This document shows, piece after piece, positions 11,938 to 22,838 of a DNA stretch of 64,000 nucleotides. The notes under the pieces are model-generated. The model saw nothing but the letters and a program-made list of their open reading frames with translations, was not told the origin of the DNA and did not search any database. The stretch is taken from assembly GCA_006937955.1 (NCBI GenBank), contig SSNP01000244.1, positions 352,644-416,643 on the forward strand, written 5' to 3'. Within the stretch, counting starts at the first letter, position 1. The number at the start of each line of letters is the position of its first letter. This DNA is from Pachypanchax playfairii. Taxonomy: Eukaryota > Chordata > Actinopteri > Cyprinodontiformes > Aplocheilidae. The translations under genes were made by a program, and so were the position numbers.

Positions 11938-12560
11938 GCAGAATAGGACGACTTCCAGCAGACAGGAACACGTTTGGCTACTGGGGACTTTTTGGTGAGA
12001 GGAGAACAGGTTAGTGACAGGTATCAGGTAAGTATTATTTGCAGGTGGATGCATTACAACAACAACAAAACTTTATTTATAAAGCGCTTTTCAAACAAAG
12101 TTTATCAAAGTGCTTTACAGATTTAAAATGACCCCACAACCCCCCAACCCCCCCCCCCCTTTACTTAAAAAGTAAAACCCCCATCCCAACCCAACCCATC
12201 GACCATATACATTACCTCTCTCCACAGGTTACCAGCAGGATGCCAAGGATTGTTCACAGATGATGAAGTAGAGATGGTAGGTGGATTAGGTGTTTAGGTT
12301 GAAAGGCACGGGGCGAGAGAAGAGTATGTACTGTTGCAAAGGCCGTGGGACCGATGGTTCACACAGGAGAACTAGTAGGACGAGCTGCAGCAAGTAACGA
12401 TGATGTCACAGCTGTGGGGTGAGGCTGGAGGTAGACGGTTACACAGTTAAAGTTCATACGCGATAAATTCAATCCAATAAATCCAGACAGAATAATCCAA
12501 ACTAAAATCCAGCTCAAAACCAAATAACAACAGCAGAGATCACTTCTAGGTTTCTGATGT
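11938..12560. other. Repeat-like stretch with splice-donor-like words
   Basis: Contains GGTATCAGGTAAGTATT followed by TTTGCAGGTGGA, closely similar to GGTGAGGTGAGTATTTG and GCAGGTGGGG at 23825-23860. The two stretches are probably copies of one old interspersed repeat. A LINE tail fragment and a poly-C tract (about 12151-12160) lie within it. Confidence 0.35.
12058..12130 (-). mobile_element. Retroelement 3'-tail fragment
   Basis: Read on the minus strand it goes from CTGTAAAGCACTTTGATAAA through AAAAGCGCTTTATAAATAAAG to a (GTT)n tail. The paired AAGCGCTTT words followed by a short simple repeat are the usual end of fish RTE-like LINEs and their SINEs. Only the tail is present. Confidence 0.5.
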
Positions 12561-12575
12561 AAACTTACAGACTTA

Positions 12576-13078
12576 AGCTGGATTCATACTAACGCAAAGG
12601 CAAATGTGCTCCCACACGGCGGCGTACTGACGGAGACAGTTACTGTCCATCCTACCCCGACCCTGTTGCAAAGAATTTCTCCACCAGGACAGCAGGAGGC
12701 GCATTCCTTACTTAGAGGTCTCCCGGTGGTTTTTGTGTGGTTCCAACCATGAGAGGAACAAATAAAAAACAGGGACTTTACGGCCACCGGCATCACCACT
12801 GCTGCCCTTCAGACCTCTTTTAATGTGGACAAATTTGTCTTCAAGACTGTCAACACTCGTGCTGTTTACTACAGGGAAGCTATGTCATGCTGGAAATGAT
12901 GTTGGGTTGTTTGGCTGACCAATCACAGACGTGAGTCATCCGACGCGGCTGTCGGAAAGTTAGAAAATAGAGCGTGACTCCAACCGACCATCCGAGGCAG
13001 TTGGAAAGCCCATACGATGTCGTATCATGGTGGTGCGTGTCTCCGACATGTCGGAGCTGCGTTAGTATGAATCCAGCT
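12576..13078. mobile_element. Harbinger-like element with 20-bp perfect inverted repeats
   Basis: The left end is AGCTGGATTCATACTAACGC, and the right end (13059-13078) is its exact reverse complement. TTA is duplicated outside (12573-12575 and 13079-13081). The length is 503 bp. Internally there are inverted CCGAC/GTCGG words near the right end. No transposase coding sequence is seen; the class is inferred from the 3-bp TTA duplication. TTAA at the left edge alone would also allow a TTAA element, but the right edge reads TTAC. Confidence 0.8.
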
Positions 13079-13246
13079 TTACAGGAGGCAGAACACGTGA
13101 CATGTGTGTGCGAAGAGAGATTTCTCAGATCACTGCTTTTGGTTTCTTGTATTTTTCTTCCTCTTCTTCTTTTGTGCTGATCTGGCTGTTTATCCATAAT
13201 GTTCATTTGCATCCACTGTGACACTGAGACCGACTGTGTTTGATTG

Positions 13247-13602
13247 GGGCGGCCGTGACTCAGGTGTTAGAGCGGGCTGTGTGGTAACCGGAGGGTCACC
13301 GGTTCATATCCCAGCTCAGCATGAAAAAAAGATTGCCTGGCCATTGTGTCCTCAGGCAAGACATATAACCCACTTTACCTGTTTGGTGGTGGTCGGAAGG
13401 TCCGGTGGCGCTGGTGTCTGGCAGCCTCGTCTCTGTCAGTGTGTGTCCCAGGACAGCTGTGGCTACAACATGTGTGTAGTTCATCACCACCAAACATGTG
13501 AGTGTGTGTGTGAATGGGTGAATGACATACTGTAGTGTGAAGCGCTTTGGGAGTTGTAGGACTTGAGAAAAAAAGTGCTATACAAGTACACGCCATTTAC
13601 CA
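13247..13602 (+). mobile_element. SINE-A, tRNA-derived, full-length copy
   Basis: The head reads GCGGCCGTGACTCAGG with GTGTTAGAGCGG (A-box-like) and, 40 bases on, TCACCGGTTCATATCCC (B-box-like). The body contains CAGGCAAGACATATAACCC and the tail GTGAAGCGCTTTGGGAG through GCTATACAAGTACACGCC. The same element is found three more times in reverse at 26587, 49310 and 57660. The head derives from a tRNA gene, but it is not a tRNA: there is no cloverleaf or anticodon arm that I can fold. Confidence 0.82.
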
Positions 13603-14355
13603 ATTGACTGGCAGAACCGATTTTGGCTCAAACACATAAGGATGTACACCCAGTACTGGTTCTCTTAATATTGAGTCGATTTCTTGTTCAGAAAGAGACA
13701 GAACCTTAGAAACAAAAGATTCTTGATCTGATTTTCCACTTTCTGCCCCAGTTTGCAGTAGCTTTGTTAAAGGTTAACCTTTACATCTCTTGTTCTTTTT
13801 TTTTTCGTCACTTCCAATAAATATGGGATTCTCAAATTTGTGCATCGAGACTCCATTAATATGCATCTTCGAGGCCTTATTTACTGGAAAATTGTGCGTC
13901 CAAGTTTATGTGGAAAATGAACTACTGGGCACAAAACCCAGCTTGATATGATGTAGTAGAATAACACAAAATTGTTTGACAGATACACTTTAATGTATTT
14001 CTTTATGTTTAGGTACGTTGGACAGTGACATTTATTTCAAAATTTATTTACACAATCTTGTCAGTTTTATGACATTAAATTGGACTTAAAATTGTTCTTT
14101 ATATTACTTTACAGCAGACAGACTCTACTGTACATTATGATGCACACAACACTGCCGGTGATCACAGGATATTTCATCAGAAATTCCCATGGACACATCA
14201 TAAACCATAACGTGTCTCAGCAGGGCCTTCACACACACATGGATGATCACAGACAGAACACCATTCTGTATTCATGTTTGATTAAGCTTTATGTTTGCTC
14301 ATAAGAAGTGTCACTATGTATGTCTTTGTACACTCACTCAATTATCCCCCCTCAG
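13603..14355. other. Presumed intronic DNA
   Basis: No gene or delimitable repeat seen. It ends in ATTATCCCCCCTCAG, the acceptor of the next block. Confidence 0.4.
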
Positions 14356-14421
14356 TAGGTCCTGATTTGATCTATGGAGCCAGCAGTCTGTGTAATCCAG
14401 AGCGTGTGGACATCAATGCTG
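14356..14421 (+). CDS. Exon-like block 2 of an unidentified host gene
   Basis: This 66-bp block lies between a strong acceptor (ATTATCCCCCCTCAG) and a good donor (GCTG|GTGAGA). Two bases complete the codon left open by the block at 10128, giving V; then it reads GPDLIYGASSLC and NPERVDINA and leaves one base over. The other two frames meet stops at once or are out of phase. The length is divisible by three, so skipping it would keep frame. The peptide looks strongly protein-like. I could not name the family. Confidence 0.55.
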
Positions 14422-14770
14422 GTGAGAATGACTTATGCACTGATTTGTGTACTTGTTGTGATAAAACCTTGATGCATGCATTTTTTCACAAAAGCTTTCC
14501 CCAGCCAGTAATTTCTTTGCTCGTTTAATTTCTGTGCGCGGGTATCTCCCTCGATGTAACTGGATGTTAAGTGCTTTGCTCCAAGATGCACTCAGTGCAT
14601 TCACAAATGTTTGGGAAATAAAGTATATTTCCATTTTCACGTCCATTTATTAGCAAGATGTTCTCAGTGATGTTATAGACAACAGCCCATCACAAACTGT
14701 TTTTACAAAAATTAAATAAAACATTAGTTTTAACTGTAAAGTATGTTTCCAATATGTTTTATTAGCTTAA

Positions 14771-15084
14771 AGCTGCAATCTGGAGTTTTCCCCTTTTCAG
14801 GAGTTATGTATGATTTTTTGAAATTCCATAAAAGTGATAGTCTGACCTGGTTCTGTAATATAATGTAGGGGAAACATCATTTTCTTTTCTTTCTCAAAGC
14901 CCCCCACTGTCCAGACACTGCCCAGCATTAGCCAATAGCATTAACAAATAGCATCAGCCATCCACAAAGTACACCTCTCAATCAACCAAGCATGCTCGTA
15001 CACATATCCTGAAGAACTATGGTGGGTGTTTACAAGTTGTTCACAACTCTGAAAAGACACGTGAATCACGGAGCAGCAACCATC
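14771..15084 (+). mobile_element. N2 TTAA-bounded repeat, copy A
   Basis: Lies between TTAA (14767-14770) and TTAA (15085-15088). Its right end ends AGCAGCAACCATC, matching in reverse GGTGGTTGCTGCT, the start of the element at 50333, which also begins directly after TTAA. The body is about 80 percent similar to that copy by eye. No clear inverted repeats join its two ends, so its class is uncertain. Confidence 0.65.
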
Positions 15085-15089
15085 TTAAA

Positions 15090-15295
15090 CAGGGATGTCC
15101 AACTCCAGGCCTCGAGAGCCACTATTCTGCACATGTTCCCCTGCTTCAGCACACCTGCTGCAGATGAACAGGTCATTAACAGGCTTCTACAGGACTTGCT
15201 GAGAGGTTGCAGATTTGAATCAGGTATGTTGAAGCAGGGGGACATCTAATATGTGCAGGATAGTGGCTCTGGAGGCCTGGAGTTCTCCACCCCTG
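15090..15295. mobile_element. hAT-C palindromic mini-element
   Basis: Ends CAGGGATGTCC and, in reverse, CAGGGGTGGAG, with TCCAGGCCTC mirrored by GAGGCCTGGA. The flanks ATCTTAAA (15082-15089) and GTCTTAAA (15296-15303) are an 8-bp duplication with one mismatch, typical of hAT. The duplicated site is the junction between N2 and N1. Confidence 0.82.
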
Positions 15296-15302
15296 GTCTT
15301 AA

Positions 15303-15473
15303 AGGGGCCCTTCCATTAAAAACAGTTTTTCTGAGGTTTCTGTTGAATATTTTAGCTCCACAGGTGTTCTTACCTTCATAGTGGGTGTGAAAACGGGTCA
15401 ATAACTTCTCCTCCAGTTTTAATCTCTCAAACTACGCAGTTGGTGATAAAACCCGAGTTCTCCCGAGTCCGGA
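15303..15473 (+). mobile_element. N1 TTAA-type element, truncated copy
   Basis: Starts AGGGGCCCTTCCATTA after TTAA and follows N1 to CCCGAGTTCTCCCGAGTCCG, where it breaks into V-SINE sequence. Confidence 0.78.
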
Positions 15474-15539
15474 GTCACCGGAGAAAACCCACACATGCAC
15501 GGGGAGAACATGCAAACTCCATGCAGAAAGGTCCCAGCA
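15474..15539 (-). mobile_element. V-SINE central-domain fragment
   Basis: Contains in reverse GCATGTTCTCCCCGTGCATG with flanking GTGGGTTTTCTCCGG, the conserved central domain also seen at 46850-46890. Head and tail are missing. Confidence 0.6.
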
Positions 15540-17230
15540 TATACTAATTAAATGAATTCATAAGCTACATTTCCAAGGTAGAATAAAACAATAACAGTAT
15601 GGTGGCTCCGATAGTTCTTCATTTCTGTGGCAGCAGATATATACATCAAATATATCACATGTCCAATCCATGGTAAAACCCAGATTTGGCTCATCGTCAT
15701 TTGTTTTTGGTTAACTGCCACATGGTGGAAGAGGATGGATTGCATCACTAAAAAATACTTGTCTTCAAAGTGTTGCTCATCAACTGACAGCCTAAATTAA
15801 ACTAAAGGGAATGACAACTGGAAACAGTTCTTTAAAATATTCTCGTACCCTTGAAATAGCTTTATTCAGCTGTCAATGTTACTGTATTGTTTTTCTATAT
15901 CAGTCTGGGCCCTTTGCCAGTCAATTCAGCTGAAAACTAGCTGTGAAAAGTAAAAACCAAAATAAATAAAATATAAATAAACATTTCCTGGTTCATTGTT
16001 TATAATTTAGTTGGTGAGTAATTGTTGTTTATTACTGTCAGTTACACTTGAGGTCACTGCTATGCTTGACTCATTGTAGTTGTTGGACATGTGAGGGTGA
16101 CCACATAGTGTGCTTATAAACCATTTATGAGAATAAACTTTAATTTCTGTTTACATCTCCTCCTTTGACAGACAGATGTTTCTCCCCAGTTTCCAAAAAA
16201 TTCCCTGAAGTTTACTTTTTCAGTTTTAATAACATTAAAAATAACTTCTTTCAGTTATAGAGTATTTAAAAAAGCCCTCCTGAACTTTGTCCTTTGCACT
16301 TTTGCTTGCTTAGAACGTTTTCCTGAAAATCCAAGCTTATTCTCCATTTCTGCACATTTTAAGCCTCACTGGATCAGAGCATCAGCTAAAAGCCCCAAAA
16401 AGGAGCTGAAAAGAAAAGATGAAACATAAAAAAAACCTGAATGCTTTCCATTGCTCTGATCTGTAGAATAAGCGCTTTTGCCAGTGCACACTTTAAGCAA
16501 AAAAAAAGCAACTTCTTCCAACCTTGAGGTTAATCTTTAAAAAAAAAAAAAGACACTTGAGACTCACACATTCACCAAATAAGAGTTTAGTGTAGATTAG
16601 CTTTTTGGAGATGAGCATCAGCAGTATTCTGAAGCTGATTCAGGGATTTTTTGCAGACAGAAATGAAAATAGGCTAATCTGTGCTCGGACACCTACGATA
16701 CAGCTATCAGTGGAGGAATTACACTTCGGGTCTGTCTGGGTAATGCATGTGGACTGTGTTGAAAACATCATGTGTGTGTATGCCTCAGAACGTGACTGCC
16801 AGCATCTTGCTGGAAGCGTGACCACTTCTTTACCAGCAACTCAGCTGATGACTGAATGACACATGTGCTCATTAATTCTATTGTCCGTCCAGTAAAAAGA
16901 ACCACAAGCCGAGAGACGGAGGGGACACAAAGAGGGTTATTTACTAAATGTAAATGATTAAGCATGTGTGTGTCCTGTTTTTTCTTCTCCTCTCTATAAT
17001 GCTTTTATCTCTTTCATTTTTCTTTCCACCTTTGCGTCTTTCATCAGCTTTTTACTTCATTATTTCCTCCTCTCTCTACTTAAGTGCTTGTCTTTTTTTG
17101 CTCTCATTTTTCATCTCAAGCTCCTCCCTTTGGTCTAATTTCTTCTTTTGATAAATTCTGTTCTCTTTTTTTCTTGTCCTGACCTTTCACATGTTTTTCG
17201 ACTTCCTCCATCTTTTACTACCCCCCCCTT
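15540..17230. other. Presumed intronic DNA with a pyrimidine-rich end
   Basis: AT-rich DNA; poly-A tracts at about 16499 and 16538. From about 16970 to 17260 it is a C/T-rich tract whose open frames are low-complexity. Confidence 0.4.
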
Positions 17231-17589
17231 CCCCCTCCTCCTCTCTTCTTCCTGTAATAGCCAATGGAGGCATGCCTGAGTCCCAGCCACTCTCATTAAC
17301 CTTATCATTAAGCTAGCCTCAGGTTGGACTGCACTTCTCTAATACTGCTGTGTAGCTTTGAGGAGCTGTGTCAATACATACATGCTTGGCTATTAAGCTG
17401 GAAAAAAGCAGAAGAAGCTGTGGGGGAAGGAGAGATAGAGGTATGGGGACAGCCAGTGAATGCACATGCACAGGAAATTTATGTAACAGCTGAGCTGGCA
17501 GGAGGCCTGAATGATACACTGAGGCTGATCTGAACTTTTCATGTTCTCCGTTCTGTTTGACGTGTTTTGAGGGTGCACGTTATGAAGGT

Positions 17590-18075
17590 CTGTGATGATT
17601 ACCGTACATACTCGAGTATAAGTCGACTCACGTATAAGTCGGGCCTCTTTCTCAGCAGAAAAATTGAGGAATTTAGCATTGACCCGCGTATTAGTCGGTG
17701 TCAGAATCAGTTTGTGTCAGGAATATATATTTATTTATTTTACGCTGGTTCATATCGTCTAGTATCAGTAGCAGCTGCGCTTACAGGTAAAGCATCGGGC
17801 GTTTCTGCAGGTAAGGCTGTTACCTGCTAAGGGAGGTGTGTCGCAGAAATTGATAACACCTGTCACTAAAGACGAGGGAAAATCAGTCACGTTACCAGGG
17901 TTTGACGCTTTTTCTCTGGAGTCCACTCCCTCCTCTAGATTAGACGCCAGAATAAAGTTGCGTCTGGCACGTCTTCAGGTCGAGGAGCGAGAGAGGGAGC
18001 ACGAGTTTCAGCGACGGAGAGAGTTGTTATTTAATCAATTCTGTGGAGCTTTTTCTCTCCACATGCATCCTTAGT
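17590..18075 (+). mobile_element. Decayed transposon DNA with a retroelement-like coding scrap
   Basis: TACTCGAGTATAAGTCGACT and later repeats of TATAAGTCG mark a repeat start. At 17838-18074 a frame encodes a charged helix with ARIKLRLARLQVEEREREHE, similar in style to the Arg/Glu-rich gag regions of fish retroelements. That resemblance is weak and from memory. Neither protease nor polymerase follows. Confidence 0.3.
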
Positions 18076-18479
18076 TTGTTCACCGTTTTTTTACCTTTAT
18101 AATTTACTTTTGTTGCAGCCCATTTCGAGCCTGGGATGTAACAATATATTTATTAAAAAGATATAACGTATCTTTGATAATCCATGCTGATAAGGAACAA
18201 ACTGATTACAAACTGATTTAGGAGTATGTTATGTTTCTCACTGGTATGTTAATTATAAGCTACAATTATCTGTGAGAGGATTTGCCAGTGATCTAAAGTG
18301 TTTCTTAGGCCTACGTAAGTATCTGTTTTGTATTTGGGATAAAAGATTGTCAGGGTTTTGTTTTTTCTGTCTTATCACTGTTTATTCCCTGCTTTTCATT
18401 CATGTTCATTCTTACTGTTGTCGCTCTTTAGGTGAACCTGAGCTGCTTCTCCTCAGCCCCGCCCACTAATGAGACTGCT

Positions 18480-19160
18480 ACTGCTGCAGACCTGCCAACC
18501 TGTACGAATTTTGCATAGCAAGTACGCAATTTGGCATCTAAATAAGCGGGTACGACTCTCCCCTCTAAACTACGCTAAAACGAGAAAACAAAGTCTGCCT
18601 AACCTATAGCGTAACACCTCCGCCTCCCCGCTTCGTCCTGTGTCCTACTGCCCACTCCTTCTCTCCATCCTCCGATTCCCTGCTCGCTGCTGTTCTGGCG
18701 TTTAAAAAGGTAAATTCTCTCGGTGTGTGTGAGGACGCGCGTGCGCGGGTCTGTGTGTGTCAGCGGACCGGCCAGCCTTCGGTGAATGTGAACCTTTACG
18801 TGTAAACTTATAGACACAACACACAGGAGGTGACAAACGACCTCCATAACCATCGCTTTGATAACCTTACGAGGGAGGCAACGAGCGGTCCGTCAATGAA
18901 ACCTCTGCTGATTTGTCCTCCACTGGGCTGGCCTTGCTAGCCCGCCTGTGGACGATACATGCACGAGCGCACACACGAAATTCTATTGACATGTTCTGTC
19001 ATGTTGTAAATAACTATAGTAACAGAGAAATCCCCCGCCCGCCTGTGACATACTGACGTGACGCGCGGACGCAGACTGTGCAAAGTGTGCAAGCAGCAAC
19101 TTTCATCCGTTTGAGCGTTTTGCTGCCTGGATGCGTTGGGCGGTGTGAACGCCCCATAAG
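18480..19160. other. CpG-dense patch, probably repeat-derived
   Basis: CG dinucleotides cluster here (for example GACGCGCGTGCGCGGG and GTGACGCGCGGACGC) while most of the window is CpG-poor. It ends in GGGCGGTGTGAACGCCCC, similar to the end of the Harbinger-like element at 9310, which suggests a decayed transposon and not a promoter. Open frames in it are not convincing. Confidence 0.35.
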
Positions 19161-21559
19161 TCAGCCAATATGAGGAGCAGCTGTGGGGAGCTGAGTGAAA
19201 CACTGATGATGGACACCGGGAATAAAATGAAATCACAGGAAAACATGATAAAAATAGTGAACTTAAAACCACAACTCAGGAAATAAAACACAAAGCCAAT
19301 GACAAAAAGACAGAGAAACCAAACATCTCAGACTTGGAGAGCTGAACTTCAGCTGGTCCTGCACAACTCAGCTGCTGTTGGTGAAAGGACCTTGTTCTGC
19401 CAAGACAAGCCTGAAGTGAACAAACGCACCTAAGATAGTAAGTATAGTGGTACAGACAAGGTACACACAGAGTCAAGGAGCCTCATTTAAAACAAGGTTT
19501 AGAAGGAACGTAACAGAAACAAATAAAACTTTTACAAAAACAGATATTTTTAAAATTGGTTTCAAACAAACTATTTATATTTGATGATTTTGGTCTAAAT
19601 AGAAGCTCTGGGTGAAACTAACTGAAGACCCATTTGGGAGCCTTTAGAGGCTCTTCTTTGGGAGTCGAGCCAAATCTTTGAAAAGAGTGAGACTTCCCAT
19701 CACTTCAGGTTTTACTAAACCACTAGAAACATTCTGATAGTCTTCATGACAATGTAACTCAATATCAACTTGCTAGAATACAAAATGGTCTTTTTAAAAA
19801 AAATCTGACTAAACCACCCAGATAATGTGATTGAAAATTTGAATTTCTCTACATCAACGCTCGTTTTGAGAAGCCAAGCTCTCTGGAGCTTAGCCCCGCC
19901 CCTTCAGGAAATGAAGCGACACAGAAGCTATAATCAGTGATGATAACGTACTGTGCTGCAGCGTTGTTGTCGTCCATTTTTTACTCCATTTGCTTCACTT
20001 GGTGGTAGTTTATGTGACGTGAACCAGAAGAACGGCAGACGAAGGGTTGAATGTCGCCACCTACTGGAGCGGTGGTGAGTGCACTTTTTTCAGTAATTCT
20101 CTTCTCATGTAAACACGGACCGACCTCTCAACAGGGGATTAATCCATTAGTTCCGTTTCTGCCAATAGCTCGTTTTAGATGTGCGTGGAAACATACTCAC
20201 TGATGAGGGAGGGTAACTGAGTCACACCTTTATTACTAAGCTAACACACTTGATGAATAAGAAACAGAATAATCTTTGGGTTTGTGAATGACCTCACTGC
20301 TTTTCACTTGCTACTTCTACTGTATTAAATAGTAATACTGTACTTAATTTGATGTAGTAATAATCAATTTCTTTTTGTACATTTCCTTGGCTTCTACCTT
20401 TTGAGCCCAGACCTTTAAAGTTAGCTTTTCATATTTAAAGTGAAAGGGAAATAATCAGTCTGTGACGTCCATGAACATGTAAATGAATTTATAATGTATT
20501 CAGATTGGCTCTCTGTCTTTGTGTTTTGAGCTCCTATAGGTGATTCTTGCTCCGGGCATAACAATCATTCAACGTGCTAATGGGTCGCACACGGAGCTCG
20601 TTAGCTATGCACAGCCTTCATTAACATACAAATTCAATTAACTTTCTCTGCCGAAAGAAAAAAGAGGGGAAAAAAGGAAAGAAAAGGAAGAAACAAATCT
20701 TTTGTGCATTGCCTACTTTTTCTGCATGTTAACCTTCTTTTAGTAACAAAGAGTGGAGAAGACTGTTAATTTTACTCTGACTTTGTATGTCTGTTGATTA
20801 ATGTTTTATGGTCTTTTGTTAGATGCTATAGATTAGAAAGCAACAATTTTTTTTTTTGTATTTGGGTAAAATTAATGTTTTGCTTGGCTGGTCTTGGTAA
20901 GACGGGACAAATGCAGTTGGATTAAACTCATTGTTTTGATTGAAAGTTGATTTTTAAAACATTGTTTGGTTATAATTTTTAGTAGCTTTGTTCTTGCTGG
21001 GAACCGTTCATCCTTCGCCATGTATGCTATGGGCAAATCTCTTATCAAGGGAATTGGTAATTACAGGCAGGCATTGTGTCAGAGGACAGCGCAGTAAAAA
21101 CCAGCTACACTAAAGGGCTGATGAGATAAGAGGATAGTGTGTTTGTGTGCGCTTGTGGCAGTGTCTGCTTCTGTTCCCATGTACATATTCATGCTCTCGG
21201 GACAATAGGTAGGAGCTTCGGTCACATCAGAGTACAGCTTCAATTTGCTTGTTTTGCATATTTGACAATTAACCAAATTGATTTCCTCTGTGTCAGTGGT
21301 GAATGTCTGTTTTACCAAAGGATTTTCAAAAGCATGTCCATCCCTATATCAAACAGGTCCAGTAATGGCAGTGCCTCATTTGCATACCATTAATTAGATA
21401 TTCATGTTAAACAGCTAATTAGCATATAAAGCGTTCTGTGTTTGAACAGAGTGGAAGTTATAACAGCAATAACTTTACTTTTCACTCGTTTTTGCTATTT
21501 ATGCTAATGTGAGTGTTTTCATCAATTAAAGTGTGTATTTGTGTGTGTTTATGAATTAG
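19161..21559. other. Presumed intronic DNA
   Basis: No gene seen. The stretch 20500-20660 and the stretch 21330-21440 are rich in AATTA and ATTTGCAT words. It ends in TTTATGAATTAG, a weak-tract acceptor for the next block. Confidence 0.35.
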
Positions 21560-21636
21560 AAGGGAAGTTGGAGGGAGATGTTCTACAAGGCTTACCTTTG
21601 ATGGTGGCTGCTAAGAAAAGCTGGTTTGTAGGCAAG
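21560..21636 (+). CDS. Exon-like block 3 of an unidentified host gene
   Basis: This 77-bp block follows AATTAG and ends GGCAAG|GTAAAA. Two bases (AA) complete the codon left by the block at 14356, giving E; then it reads GKLEGDVLQGLPLMVAAKKS and WFVGK, ending on a codon boundary. The acceptor tract is poor in pyrimidines and the donor is moderate, but the phase fits and the peptide is protein-like. Family not recognised. Confidence 0.47.
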
Positions 21637-22149
21637 GTAAAACAAACACGCTAATGATTATGATCTTCCACTAAGAAAAAAGAAAAGTACTAATTAAGCT
21701 TTTTATGTTTCAGATTTACTTTGAAGATTGATAATGAAGCTTTTCAGAAAGGTGGAACTACAGAGAATATTGTTAAATCTTATTAACGTTTAGGTTAAAA
21801 GGAATGGTTTGTGTTTTTTGAAGTTTTGTTCTGTGAAGTAGTTGATGTCTTATGTGTAGAAGGTAGCAGTCAGGAAACTGTTGATTTGAAGACAATACTA
21901 TTCCCAAAAAACAAGACAACCAGCTGAAGCAACCAGAAAAAAACTCTAAAAAGCTCAGTCAAAAGTTCATACCAGTTCTGGTAAACATTAAAGGCAATTG
22001 ATCACGTAAATCTGAATCTGAAACTCACCAGACGATGACAAAGGCTTTATAAGATTTACTATAGGAATATTTCAACGTTCATGGAGCTGGAACCCAACAT
22101 CATCTCTCAACTCCACAACAGATCTATCAGAAACAGACAAAGATCTCTG
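21637..22149. other. Presumed intronic DNA
   Basis: No feature recognised; short A-rich tracts only. Confidence 0.35.
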
Positions 22150-22810
22150 TCAGGTGTCATTTTGCTGTGTGCGTGTGAGTGTCCTCACCTGTTTTTCAGG
22201 GGGCGTGGCAGCCATCATTGGCAGGTGGATCCAGTTTCATCATCAGCCTCTGGGCTTAAGAGAGGAGCGGTTGCAGAGAGCAGGCGCCAGATTGTTCCAC
22301 TCTGATTAGTGGTATACAGTGACTTAGTTAAATCTACAAAGTTTATGCTAGCAGCTGTGTTGTGCTAGAAACTTAGTGCTCATCCTTACCTGTGCTCTCC
22401 TCCAGGATCTCCTCAGCTGGACCTCCCTCCTCATCACAGTTTCCACACTGTGGTCTCCATGCTCCAGCTTCTCCTCTTCACGGCTTCCCACGCTGTTCTC
22501 TCCTCCCAGGCCTCCTCGGCGGTTCCCATACCGCCTCCGTCCAGGATCTTCCAGGATACGGTTTCCATACCGGTCTCCTCTCTGCCTCTCCCTGGATTTC
22601 TCTGGCCTGCCTCCGCTCCGCTCCTCCAGCTCCCAGGATCCACCTGCCACACTCAGAGCCTGTTTGTCCACCCTCCACCGACACTCACACTCCAGCCACA
22701 GCTGACTGGTATCTGCTTGCTTCCCCTGGACTCCTGCAATTCATCACAACCACTGGAACGTTCCTGTCAGCAGCTGCTGACTCGCTCCTGCTGGACCTGC
22801 ATAAGTAGAA
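22150..22810. repeat. C/T-rich, stop-poor repeat-like block
   Basis: Starts TGTCAGGTGTCATTTTG and runs through pyrimidine-rich sequence with repeated CTCCAGGATC and CCATACCG words. It is open for over 100 codons in three + frames and two - frames at once, which reflects base composition. It could be a solo LTR or another high-copy repeat; I see no primer-binding site or polypurine tract. Confidence 0.4.
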
Positions 22811-22838
22811 TCAGTTTTTAATCATTGTGAAGTGTGAC

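Noticed and set aside
13247..13330. tRNA gene
   Set aside because: The A- and B-box-like words belong to a SINE present four times in the window; there is no proper anticodon arm or acceptor stem.
17838..18074. Complete retroelement gag gene
   Set aside because: Only one short charged helix is open, with no zinc knuckle, protease or polymerase after it.
22348..22821. Five overlapping open frames of 72-138 codons as genes
   Set aside because: All are open at once on both strands because the block is C/T-rich and poor in stop codons.
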